Assembly: GCF_014203325.1 (NCBI RefSeq)
Contig: NZ_JACHIV010000001.1
Span: 6,759,501-6,823,500 of the forward strand
Source of the DNA: Saccharopolyspora gloriosae
GTDB taxonomy: Bacteria; Actinomycetota; Actinomycetes; Mycobacteriales; Pseudonocardiaceae
Length of the DNA stretch: 64,000 nucleotides
Reading direction: 5' to 3'
The first letter of the stretch is position 1; every line of letters starts with the position of its first letter. The translations under genes were made by a program, and so were the position numbers. The notes under the pieces are model-generated. The model worked only from the letters and a program-made list of their open reading frames with translations. It was not told the DNA's origin and searched no databases. This document shows, in pieces, positions 43,701-50,026 of the stretch.

Positions 43701-43859
43701 CGACCGCAGGACGCGGACTGGGGCGAGCTCGTCCGCGTCGCCTACCCGATGCGGCGCGACGCCTACGACACCGCGACCAGCACCGAACGGCGCTGGGGCT
43801 GGGAAGGCGACCGCACTCCGCTGGGCTACCCGGACAGCGCGGCGAGGCCGAGCGGCTGA
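40749..43859 (+). CDS. arabinosyltransferase of the EmbC/A/B family
   Basis: GT-C membrane glycosyltransferase of about 1036 residues that adds arabinofuranose from decaprenyl phosphate to cell-wall arabinan. The start is put at GTG 40749 behind GGGAG. First a membrane segment (SSLVIGVLGVLAALLLPF), then a periplasmic beta domain, about 12 further membrane segments, and a C-terminal periplasmic carbohydrate-binding part with SFAGIREVGVEG near the end. The catalytic acidic pair is in TPDDGFTEGIVRNAL, followed by NYYRWENAAESPF as in Emb proteins. Encoded singly, not in a multi-gene emb cluster. Target of ethambutol in mycobacteria. Confidence 0.92.
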   Translation: MNQPPSLLRASSAPRPLRSRSSLVIGVLGVLAALLLPFAPVLADQTTVTWPQAGAAPESTTAFFVPYAPAETHVDVPCPVVRAGQREPGPTTLVASTRPGAPSTGFAVVAADGDLLVQIGGRQVHRGPIPAGDCAVRLDATGAGSTVRIGADTAVLPGDRVREVFAFTTDLPAEQARGLAVHARTSTWFENSPTGAKIALIGAQLALAAAALTLLARADRRRGRGDRPADEPLPDGGADPDQHAPAGATGRRRIGSWPLDLGVLVTLLIWAVLGPRTPDDGFTEGIVRNALHSGAFTNYYRWENAAESPFTAVLFLVEPLISLHANPLVLRLPSLLAGFLTWLLLSRGALPVLLPGHARLGRVRALLAGALLLWWLPFDLGVRPEPFVAFGATVVLTCVLRGTRREGRLLLLGCGALAAGLTVAVNPVGVTAAAPLLLLAPRIWRTLRAGGSPCGAIALLACVGAVGLVAMFADQSWYGVSRATELHRFYGPNVPWFEEIRRYEYLLGFDDEQGGLGRRLPVLITLPLLACSVLLLARGSRALPGLRAAHVAPVAFALGLGMLWLTPSKWTHYFGALAGLGALALTVSVVLLVAARDELVGLVGTVLLVVGISVAFAGRNEWFLHSDFGVPRAQAPFAPFDGPLSWIALTGVVLLFGRRRWRAVLGRMPAVLGVTAVVLGVAVLLVSFVVAPFRQLGGYSVGAQNIGHLTGGDCGIADRIVTTRDAPGGPLRPVAGGGDRSRGFVERGGFPKFQAPPAPPGTGSATYLWGSLDGGGAATGELTSRWFALPPPRADQELALSVAGRTGDGNRLVLEFGRDSRPIGQRVLDDSWKDDDERRTYPSDRVVEDAPQDRPEWREVLLGAAEVPAGANTVRVLAADATTDDGGWLATTGPRLRDVAPLRASLGGAVYVDWAMVWDFPCERRSPRVAGGLAQAPTTLLTPPDDLGFAGQAPFVREIGGSFAGIREVGVEGTVATRLLGAQRRPQDADWGELVRVAYPMRRDAYDTATSTERRWGWEGDRTPLGYPDSAARPSG

Positions 43860-44543
43860 TCGGTGCCCGGGACCCGGGAACGAGGTACCCCGGACAGCGG
43901 AGGACCCCCACGCCAGGGGGAGGAGCGCGGGGGTCGGAGGGGATCTCCACAGTCGCTGACCGGGGGTGGATCAGCTTCACGATTGTGGCATGGCTTTCCC
44001 ATTTTTGGGAGGGACAGCCGGGAAACGTTGCTACCCGTTGTCACCTGAATCGCCCAAACGTCAGCGAGCTTCACTCGAAGGTGAGCATCCGGCCACCGTT
44101 GGACGAGGGCGAGCGGGCCGCCGCCCTCCGCGATCACGCCCACCTGCTCGATCCACCCGGAAAGAGCAATCCCCACCCGCGCTGGGGCGGGAGGAGCCCG
44201 TGCCCGAGAGCTCCACCGGCACGTCCGCGGCACCCCGCCCCTAGCCCCGCGCGACGCGACGGGCGCTCTCCACGCGTGATCGCCGGAGCTCGGGCCGTGG
44301 CCTCACGAGCTGCGATGATCCGCGCTCACCGGCCGGTCCTCCCGGCAGGACCGGGCGATCGACGACGGCGGCTTTCCAGAGTGGACGAGACATCAGGTTC
44401 GGCTTGGACGGTCGGCCGGTCCGAAGTGGATCGAATCAGCCCGAACGATTACGCAGCGTCTCAAGCGAATCACTCTGTGGGGGGCTGCGGCTGTGTACAA
44501 GCTGTGGATAACCTGCGGCCGAAACCCGAGCCGGGGAGGCACC
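43860..44543. other. 684-base stretch without a convincing gene
   Basis: Follows the arabinosyltransferase. Contains a copy-like phrase of its last codons (TACCCCGGACAGCGGAGG at 43,886-43,903, repeating part of the CDS end), GC-rich C/G runs, and an AT-richer part at 43,975-44,040. No frame has both a ribosome site and typical codon use. The right end holds the promoter of the next small gene. Confidence 0.35.
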
Positions 44544-44783
44544 ATGTACGGGTCGCTGGACGTACGGAAGTTCTTGTCGCAGCAGGAAGAAACCGCTAGC
44601 CGATCAGCCTCGGTGGTGCCTGCGCCGCGCAGCGGCGAGCCCTCCGGGATCACCGACGAGCAGGTGCACCGGGCGCGGGTCGCGGTGGCGCGCAGTTCGG
44701 AGGACGCCGAGGACTGCCGGCTGCTGCTGGACATGCTCGGACTGGTCCCGGACGAGGACGGCGAGCCGCCGGTCACGCAGTGA
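44544..44783 (+). CDS. small hypothetical protein, helical
   Basis: A 79-residue protein; ATG 44544 follows GGGGAGG. The start MYGSLDVRKFLSQQEETASR is followed by a Pro/Ser linker and a helical C-terminus (TDEQVHRARVAVARSSEDAE, then CRLLLDMLGLVPDEDGE). No family recognised; the pattern of a short protein with one Cys near a helix resembles small actinobacterial regulators, but nothing more can be said. A strong hairpin follows about 200 bases later. Confidence 0.6.
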   Translation: MYGSLDVRKFLSQQEETASRSASVVPAPRSGEPSGITDEQVHRARVAVARSSEDAEDCRLLLDMLGLVPDEDGEPPVTQ

Positions 44784-44978
44784 GCCGCCCGGCCGTGATC
44801 GGAGCCGATCACCGCATCCGGGTCGGCACTGGTCCGGAGCGGCTGGAGCGGTGTCCGGTGCGGGCGGGCGGCGGCCCGGTGATCGGCGGCGACATCGCTG
44901 GGCACCGGCGTACCGGTGTCCGGACGGCGAGCCGGCGGCGGCGCCGCGGTCAGGGCCGGGTGCCGTCGAAGCAGGGCT

Positions 44979-45028
44979 GTCTTCCCGCGAGGGCGGGCAC
45001 CCCCCGGTGGCTCGCCTCGCGGGAAGAC
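44979..45028. terminator. strong hairpin
   Basis: Perfect 14-bp stem GTCTTCCCGCGAGG / CCTCGCGGGAAGAC with a 22-base loop. Could end the small gene at 44,544-44,783, although it lies 196 bases after its stop. Confidence 0.5.
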
Positions 45029-45053
45029 GTCGAGCCCAGCGGCGGGCTCGGTG

Positions 45054-45077
45054 AAAACATACCGTGCGGTTTCTTTT
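45054..45077. promoter_or_regulatory. ARE-like operator of gamma-butyrolactone receptors
   Basis: The run AAACATACCGTGCGGTTTCT is a near palindrome (half-sites AACATACCG and CGGTTTCTT) of the kind bound by ArpA/ScbR-type receptors. It lies about 200 bases before the receptor-like TetR gene, so autoregulation is plausible. Confidence 0.45.
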
Positions 45078-45275
45078 GCGTTCCCTCCAGGTCACCGGTC
45101 GGTTCCAGCAAGATCACCGACGGGACACGGGAACGGCGGATGGGCACGTGCAGGGGCGGCGGGGTAACTTCGCGTGGCGTAGTTGATCATCCTTTCGTGG
45201 GCCGTGTCACCGGATCTAGTTACGCCGAGATCTCGCGCTGAGCATGGCCGACACTCCAGCCGCCGGAGCCGTGCC

Positions 45276-45887
45276 ATGCCCCAGCAGCGTCGGGCGCAAG
45301 TCACCCGCCGTGCCATCGTCATCGCTGCTGCCGAGGAGTTCGACCGCGTCGGCTTCGACGCCACGCCGCTGAGCGCGATCCTCCGCCGAAGCGGTGTCAC
45401 GAAGGGCGCGTTCTACTTCCACTTCCCGTCCAAGGACGCCGTCGCGGCCGCGCTCGTGCGCTTCCAGGCCCAGGTGTGGGCCAAGATCTGGCAGCGCTGG
45501 ACGTCCCGGGGCCTCGATCCGCTGTCCACCGCCGTCGAACTCGTCGACGAAGTGGTCCGGATCCTGGAGCACGACGTGGTCGTCCGCGCCGGCGCCCGGC
45601 TCGCGATGCGGGACCAGGACACCGTCGCCCGCTGGGAGCAACTGCTCACCGGGCTGCTGCGGAGCTCCGCGGAGAACGGCCTGCTGCGCCCCGAAGTCGA
45701 TCCCGTGGCCGCCACTCGTGTCCTCTACGCCACGCTCGTCGGCGTCCGCGTGCTCAGCGCGAGCCGCGCGATCGGCGCGGCCCAGCAGACCGGCGAGATC
45801 TGGCGGCTCATCCTCGGCGGCATCGCCACCGCCGACTGGTTACGAAACAACCCCTCGGTCCCCGCCGCCGCCCCGCGCCCAAGCTGA
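45276..45887 (+). CDS. TetR-family regulator, gamma-butyrolactone receptor-like
   Basis: A 203-residue DNA-binding receptor. The N-terminal part (MPQQRRAQVTRRAIVIAAAE, FDRVGFDATPLSAILRRSG, VTKGAFYFHFPSKDAVAAAL) matches the ArpA/ScbR branch of TetR proteins, in which VTKGAxYFHFxSK is nearly constant. The C-terminal domain follows the same pattern (HDVVVRAGARLAMRDQD). These proteins repress secondary-metabolism and morphology genes until a butyrolactone-type signal binds. No signal synthase (AfsA-like) gene is in the window. An ARE-like palindrome lies upstream. ATG start; the ribosome site is poor. Confidence 0.82.
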   Translation: MPQQRRAQVTRRAIVIAAAEEFDRVGFDATPLSAILRRSGVTKGAFYFHFPSKDAVAAALVRFQAQVWAKIWQRWTSRGLDPLSTAVELVDEVVRILEHDVVVRAGARLAMRDQDTVARWEQLLTGLLRSSAENGLLRPEVDPVAATRVLYATLVGVRVLSASRAIGAAQQTGEIWRLILGGIATADWLRNNPSVPAAAPRPS

Positions 45888-46201
45888 GACCGCCGTCACA
45901 AAGATCGTTTTTCGCCCCGAAGTCCTCCCGGGCGAGCCTGCGCCCCTGTTTCCGTCGCCGCTCCGCTCCGTCGCGCCCCGCCGGACCGAGGTGCCGACCG
46001 AGTGAAAAAAGCTGGTCAGGTGGCTACACTCGTCCGTGGTCGCGCTCGCAGGAGCGAGCGTGGAGCGGGCCCGCGCCGCTTAAGCACCCCCCGGTGCGAG
46101 GCCCCTTGAGGCGTGTCGTAAGCTTTCATCACTGCCAACGGGGCGCCCCGAAAGGGAAAAGCCGGTTGGAGGTAAGGCCGGGTCGGTGTCGAATCGGCCA
46201 A
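45888..46201. other. leader region of the tRNA cluster
   Basis: 314 bases without a gene. A promoter for the tRNA genes is visible: GTGAAA at 46,002-46,007 and TACACT at 46,025-46,030, spacing 17 bases. The following 170 bases would be removed as the 5' leader of the tRNA precursor. Confidence 0.5.
46002..46030 (+). promoter_or_regulatory. promoter of the tRNA-Glu-Asp-Phe cluster
   Basis: -35-like GTGAAA and -10 TACACT with a 17-base spacer, the housekeeping sigma type, upstream of three tRNA genes in the same direction. Confidence 0.5.
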
Positions 46202-46274
46202 GCCCCCATCGTCTAGCGGCCTAGGACGCCGCCCTTTCAAGGCGGTAGCGCGGGTTCGAATCCCGTTGGGGGTA
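46202..46274 (+). tRNA. tRNA-Glu (anticodon TTC)
   Basis: Cloverleaf with acceptor GCCCCCA/TGGGGGT, anticodon loop CTTTCAA (TTC at 46,236-46,238) between CCGC and its complement, and a T-arm GCGGG TTCGAAT CCCGT. No CCA is encoded. First of three tRNA genes. Confidence 0.95.
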
Positions 46275-46290
46275 CGCAACAACAGAACAT

Positions 46291-46364
46291 GGCCCAGTGG
46301 CGCAGTTGGTTAGCGCGCCGCCCTGTCACGGCGGAGGTCGCGGGTTCAAGTCCCGTCTGGGTCG
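46291..46364 (+). tRNA. tRNA-Asp (anticodon GTC)
   Basis: Acceptor GGCCCAG/CTGGGTC, anticodon loop CTGTCAC with GTC at 46,325-46,327, T-arm GCGGG TTCAAGT CCCGT. 16 bases after tRNA-Glu, same transcript. Confidence 0.95.
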
Positions 46365-46395
46365 CCAGAGCGTTCGGCTGAGAGCCGGCCGCCAT

Positions 46396-46469
46396 GGCCA
46401 GGTAGCTCAGTTGGTACGAGCGTCCGCCTGAAAAGCGGAAGGTCGGCGGTTCGACCCCGCCCCTGGCCA
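46396..46469 (+). tRNA. tRNA-Phe (anticodon GAA)
   Basis: Acceptor GGCCAGG/CCTGGCC, anticodon loop CTGAAAA with GAA at 46,430-46,432, T-arm GGCGG TTCGACC CCGCC. Last of the cluster; a terminator and a mobile-element scar follow. Confidence 0.95.
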
Positions 46470-46477
46470 CCGCTCTT

Positions 46478-46503
46478 GAGCTGGCACAAGCAAGCCCCAC
46501 CGG
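46478..46503 (+). repeat. left copy of a 26-bp direct repeat (element scar)
   Basis: Starts GAGCTGGCACAAGCAAGC and is identical over 26 bases to 47,797-47,822. It overlaps the left arm of the tRNA terminator. The repeats bound a 1.3-kb stretch that holds an integrase remnant. Confidence 0.65.
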
Positions 46504-46518
46504 GTTCCGGTGGGGCTT
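46492..46518 (+). terminator. terminator of the tRNA cluster
   Basis: 12-bp stem AAGCCCCACCGG / CCGGTGGGGCTT with a 3-base loop, then CTTGGT, 22 bases after tRNA-Phe. Confidence 0.8.
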
Positions 46519-46538
46519 CTTGGTCTCAGTTGGACGTC

Positions 46539-46730
46539 TCAGTCTCGGCCACAGCACAAGCCGGTGAGCTGTGAGGCCACGTCCCGCCGGATCTCGTCGG
46601 TGACGTGCATGTCGCGCTTCTTCATCATCGGGGTCGGCCGATCCCATGAGACCCATGGACGTCCGGTCCAGGCGCCCAGCGCCAGGAGCGTGGTCGCCGC
46701 GGTGTGACGAGCGTTGTGCAGTCACCGTCA
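46539..46730 (-). pseudogene. integrase (tyrosine recombinase) remnant
   Basis: The minus strand reads HNARHTAATTLLALG, then after a short gap WDRPTPMMKKRDMHVTDEIR and RDVASQL before a TGA. This is the end of a phage/ICE integrase (usual pattern HxxRHTAATxLLxxG ... MTxRYxHVTDExxRxVA): the HxxRH box is present, about ten residues before the last box are missing and the catalytic Tyr has become Asp (KRD for KRY). No upstream part remains. It lies directly after the tRNA-Phe terminator, a common integration site. Confidence 0.7.
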
Positions 46731-47149
46731 GCGTCCGGAGTGGACGACTCACCACCGTGCGAGACCTTCTGCAAGTGGCCTTCCGGTCAGCCGAGGGTCT
46801 TCGAAGTGTCCCGCTCCCGCGGGGCTGCTTGACCTACCGCGTGCTGGCCGCCGAGCACCGGGTATGTGGCTGGTGCTCGGCGGCTGGGACCGAAACGGGA
46901 GGCCGGTGGCCGGGGATCACGCAGGGACGCTAAGGGGCGTCCCTGATCCAGGCGCTTGGAGCTGGTGTTGCTTATGCGGTCAGCTTGCCGATCAGCAATG
47001 CCTTTGGCGCTTCGCCATGGAGTCCTCGTGAACCAGCTCGCCTGCTTGCGGTTGCGTGAAGAACGAACGGCGTAGGACATTGCCTCGCAGCTATCAACTG
47101 ACAGACTCCAGAACGCGGCCGATCTCGGTGATCCTCCGCTGCTGCTTTG
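46731..47149. other. 419-base remnant stretch inside the element scar
   Basis: No intact gene. It has a strong 13-bp hairpin (GCCGCCGAGCACC at 46,847-46,859 with its complement at 46,872-46,884) and the small stem GGGACGC/GGCGTCC at about 46,923-46,942. Probably eroded element DNA. Confidence 0.4.
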
Positions 47150-47416
47150 TCAGTCCAGGATTTCGAGGAGGAACTGCCCGTTCGAAAGCTGGTACGTGCA
47201 GCGGTAGTCCGAGTAGCCGTGATTCAGGTAGATTTCGCCGCCGCCCTGGCACTGGCTCTTCGTGTCGTAGAAGCCGGCGTACTCCCATCCGCTCATCGTC
47301 GATGAGGCGGAGGTGCTGGACAAGGGCGCCGCCCCAGCGGGTGCGGCCAGGGCGACGCCTGCCAAGCCGAGAATCGCACTCGCTGTGACCGCGAGACGCG
47401 AGACCCATGCACGCAT
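47150..47416 (-). CDS. small secreted protein
   Basis: An 88-residue precursor; ATG 47416 follows AGAGGAAC. The signal peptide MRAWVSRLAVTASAILGLAG has a cleavage site near residue 28 (AGAAP). The mature part of about 60 residues has a Ser/Thr-rich start and a small domain with two Cys (SQCQGGG and YRCTY), probably one disulfide, ending QFLLEILD. It resembles small secreted proteins of unknown function common in Streptomyces. It lies inside the element scar between the direct repeats, so it may be cargo. Confidence 0.7.
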   Translation of the reverse strand: MRAWVSRLAVTASAILGLAGVALAAPAGAAPLSSTSASSTMSGWEYAGFYDTKSQCQGGGEIYLNHGYSDYRCTYQLSNGQFLLEILD

Positions 47417-47948
47417 GTGGTTCCTCTGTTGAGGGGTCCGAACAAATGTCGACCCGTCGGTTTTCAGGTGATGGGAATGCTTGTTGGTCTGAACGTCAAC
47501 GGCCACGGTCATGGCACCGATGGGTGCATCCCGGAACATGCTTTTCATTTGTATGATCCCCTCAGTATTTCTTCGAGTGTGCCGAGTCACCAGGTCTGGC
47601 ATGACCAAGATAAGGGCGCGGCCACAACTGGTGAATCCGCAGATCGCAGGTGCCGCTGCATTCCTTCGTAGCGTGCACGCCCTACTTTGGTTGCAACGTC
47701 GCTTCGGTACCCAGGGTCGGGACTTCGTGGTGCTGCCACTGCTGGTTAGGCGGGGGCGGCGTGGGTGCTCCGCTAGAAGGCGGGGTGTAGGCAGCCGAGC
47801 TGGCACAAGCAAGCCCCACCGGATCGCGGGGCGGGGGGCGTTTGTCAGCTGATGGTGTCGTTCGCGCGATGAACGCAGCCCTCGTCGGATGACGAGGGCT
47901 GCTCGGCGTCGGGCCCGGTGCGTGCCGCGGATCCGGGTCAGGCGGGGG
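47417..47948. other. intergenic stretch with the right end of the element scar
   Basis: About 530 bases without a supported gene, AT-richer at 47,500-47,620, upstream of the small secreted-protein gene. It ends at the right 26-bp direct repeat and the 3' region of the next minus-strand gene. Confidence 0.4.
47797..47822 (+). repeat. right copy of the 26-bp direct repeat
   Basis: Identical to 46,478-46,503 but without the right arm of the terminator hairpin, as expected of the distal attachment copy of an inserted element. Confidence 0.65.
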
Positions 47949-48170
47949 TCACTGCACGGGGGACTGCTGCAGCGAGGGGGTCAGCGTGTACTTGTAGATC
48001 CACACGCCGTGCGGGCGCTGGTGGTCCTTGACGTACGCGGCCATGGGTTCCTCGCCGTCGCGCGGCACGGGTAGCGGGGACAGCGGTCCGCCCGCGGCGC
48101 CGGTGGGCAGGGTGATCTCCCGCCCGTCTTCGGGCCCACCGAACAGTTCGATCCGGGTGTGCAGGTCCAC
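47949..48170 (-). CDS. small GGPxDG-type hypothetical protein
   Basis: 73 residues from GTG 48170, which has a GGGAGGG box seven bases away; a longer frame to ATG 48212 lacks a good site. The core IELFGGPEDGREITLPTG resembles a short domain often seen in actinophage and actinobacterial small proteins, followed by a Pro-rich loop and HGVWIYKYTLTPS. Function unknown. Just outside the element scar, so it may be part of the same acquired DNA. Confidence 0.55.
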   Translation of the reverse strand: MDLHTRIELFGGPEDGREITLPTGAAGGPLSPLPVPRDGEEPMAAYVKDHQRPHGVWIYKYTLTPSLQQSPVQ

Positions 48171-48482
48171 GGGCGATCCCTCCCCATAGTGCGGAGTCGT
48201 GAGTACGGCCATCGGGTTCGACCGCGGGCGGCGGCGGCAGGTTCCCTTGCCCACTCAAACGAGTGAAGCGGAACTCGGTTGCGTAGGAAAACAAATTACA
48301 CCCGAACGTAGGACGCCCCCGCGCTCAACCGGCCTGGGGGTCACCGGGAGTGCGGGGGCGTGAAGTCCACCCCTGGGGGTCAGGTGGACACTTCTCAGGT
48401 TACTTGGGCGGGATGCGGATTGTCTCTAGCTGCAGAGATCTTTTTTCGCGGGATCGGGGTGAGCCGGGTCCGACCTGGCCAC

Positions 48483-49322
48483 TCACGTGTCGGCCGATCG
48501 CACCAACGCCAGCGCCTGATCGTCGTGGCGCTTCGGTCGAGGCCAGCGAACCCCGTCCGGATCCGACAGCTCCGCGGCCCTGACCTGGTCGAGCACGACC
48601 TCCGGTCCGTCCCGCAGTGCCACGTCCAGCATCGCCGCCCAGTCCGGGTAGATCCCGTAGTCCTGCACGCCGCAGGACACGCCGTCGGTCATCACCATGG
48701 CCGCCGTGACATCGCGTCGGGCCAGCCGGAGGCGGGCCGCGTGCGCTGCGGCCTCCGGGACGGCCTCGGCCACCCAGAAGCCTCCGTCGACGTTGCGCCA
48801 GCGCGAGGTGCGGTCCATCGACGTGCCCAGCGCGTCCCGGTGCCCGGTGCCGAATCCCGCGCCGGAGCGGAGCCGGTCGCGGTATCCGGTACCGGGGCGG
48901 GAGCGCAGCGACGCCAGCTGTTCGTCGAGCACCGGCCGGAGCCCCTCGGTGGTGCTCAGCACGATCGGGCTGTCGGCGAGCACCAGGGCGTCCACGTGCT
49001 CGTCGTCCCAGCGCAGCAGGGAGGCCGTGCTGGACGGGGATGCTCCGGGGCGCAGGTCGAAGGCCGCCACCAGCTCGGCGATGGCGTTCGCGAGCACGTC
49101 GGCCAGGTCGGCTCCCGGCTCCGCCAGCCGGGGCTCCAGCGCCTCCGCGAGCCTGGCCGCGTACCAGCCGCCGCTGCGCGTTCCGGGGTGCAGGGAGGTC
49201 GCGCCGTCGAGCACCGCCACCGCGTTCGGCAGTACCAGCACCACGTCTTCGCTCGGCTTCGCCGCCGAGTCCGGTGGGGTCAGCCGATCTCCCGCCCGTT
49301 CGGCCACCTCGACATTCGCCAT
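48483..49322 (-). CDS. PP2C-like protein phosphatase
   Basis: A 279-residue cytoplasmic protein with the pattern of PPM/PP2C phosphatases: NAVAVLDGATSLHPGTRSGG (metal-binding Asp-Gly), ALVLADSPIVLST, AAMVMTDGVSCGVQDYG (metal Asp) and KRHDDQALALVRSAD (final Asp pair). The usual length is 240-280. No regulatory domain or membrane segment. Such proteins remove phosphate from Ser/Thr of kinase targets; no kinase gene is next to it. Seven bases before the stop of the YczE-like gene, read the same way, so possibly one operon. Confidence 0.75.
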   Translation of the reverse strand: MANVEVAERAGDRLTPPDSAAKPSEDVVLVLPNAVAVLDGATSLHPGTRSGGWYAARLAEALEPRLAEPGADLADVLANAIAELVAAFDLRPGASPSSTASLLRWDDEHVDALVLADSPIVLSTTEGLRPVLDEQLASLRSRPGTGYRDRLRSGAGFGTGHRDALGTSMDRTSRWRNVDGGFWVAEAVPEAAAHAARLRLARRDVTAAMVMTDGVSCGVQDYGIYPDWAAMLDVALRDGPEVVLDQVRAAELSDPDGVRWPRPKRHDDQALALVRSADT

Positions 49323-49329
49323 GCCCCGA

Positions 49330-49965
49330 TTATCGGGTGCCGCGCACGGTCACGAAGGGCAGGAACAGCTGGGTGATCGCTCCGATCGACGTCGCGTACA
49401 GCACGGTTCCGAGGCCCACGCTGCCGCCGAGTCCCCAGCCGACCGCCAGCACGCCGATCTCGATCCCGGTCCGCACCAGCCGCACCGACCAGCCGGTCCG
49501 CGCGTGCAGGCCGGTCATGAGGCCGTCCCTCGGTCCCGGGCCGAGGCGGGCGCCGACGTAGATCGCGGTGGCCAGCCCGTTGAGCACGACCCCGGACACG
49601 ATCAGCGTCAGCTGCCACGGGAGCCACTGCGCCGGTGGCACCAACCCGAGCACCACGTCCACCGACAGCGCGATGACCACGACGTTCGCCACCGTTCCGA
49701 TGCCCGGTCGTTGCCGCAGCGGCACCCAGAGGGCGAGCACGATGACGCTGGTGAGCGCGGTGATCGCGCCGAAGCTCCAGTCCAAGCGATGGGTGAGGCC
49801 GTCGTGGAGCACGTCCCACGGCGACAGGCCGATCTCCGCGCGGACCATCAACGCCATGCTCGTGCCGTACAGCGCCAGGCCGGCGAACAACTGGGCCAGG
49901 CGGGTGGTCGGGCGGACGGTGACGGGTACCGAGGAAAGATCCACCTTGGGTGGTGTTGCAGCCAT
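49330..49965 (-). CDS. YczE/YyaS-family membrane protein
   Basis: A 211-residue membrane protein with ATG 49965. Five to six hydrophobic segments; the start RLAQLFAGLALYGTSMALMVRAEIGLSPWDVLHDG and the later GLATAIYVGARLGPGPRDGLMTGL are typical of the YczE (BCR/YitT-related) family. In many bacteria this gene lies divergent from a MocR regulator, exactly as here, and is thought to be its main target. Substrate unknown; transport of a vitamin B6 or amino-acid related compound is only a suggestion. Confidence 0.85.
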   Translation of the reverse strand: MAATPPKVDLSSVPVTVRPTTRLAQLFAGLALYGTSMALMVRAEIGLSPWDVLHDGLTHRLDWSFGAITALTSVIVLALWVPLRQRPGIGTVANVVVIALSVDVVLGLVPPAQWLPWQLTLIVSGVVLNGLATAIYVGARLGPGPRDGLMTGLHARTGWSVRLVRTGIEIGVLAVGWGLGGSVGLGTVLYATSIGAITQLFLPFVTVRGTR

Positions 49966-49983
49966 GTGTCCGTAGTACCGACT

Positions 49984-50010
49984 GATTGGCCTTGTTTTCG
50001 AGTGCCAATC
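49984..50010. promoter_or_regulatory. operator-like inverted repeat between yczE-like and mocR genes
   Basis: GATTGGC at 49,984-49,990 and GCCAATC at 50,004-50,010 with a 13-base spacer, and a third partial copy ATTGGA at 50,019-50,024 just before the MocR start. A likely MocR binding site. Confidence 0.55.
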
Positions 50011-50026
50011 TGAAACTATTGGACTC

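Larger units (their letters stand above)
44784..45275. other. 492-base stretch with a terminator-like hairpin and an ARE-like site
   Basis: No gene with support. It includes the hairpin at 44,979-45,028 and the operator-like site near 45,054-45,077, both listed separately, and the promoter region of the TetR gene. Confidence 0.4.

Noticed and set aside
43860-44300. Possible small genes after the arabinosyltransferase
   Set aside because: Frames lack ribosome sites and are rich in Pro/Arg without any domain; stretch reported as non-coding.
44513-44521. TGTGGATAA, an exact DnaA-box match
   Set aside because: A single box without others nearby or a dnaA/dnaN context; expected by chance in a 64-kb window.
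46237-46755. Minus-strand frame across tRNA-Glu, tRNA-Asp and the integrase remnant
   Set aside because: It is read through tRNA genes; the true coding trace is in another frame at 46,539-46,730 and is broken.
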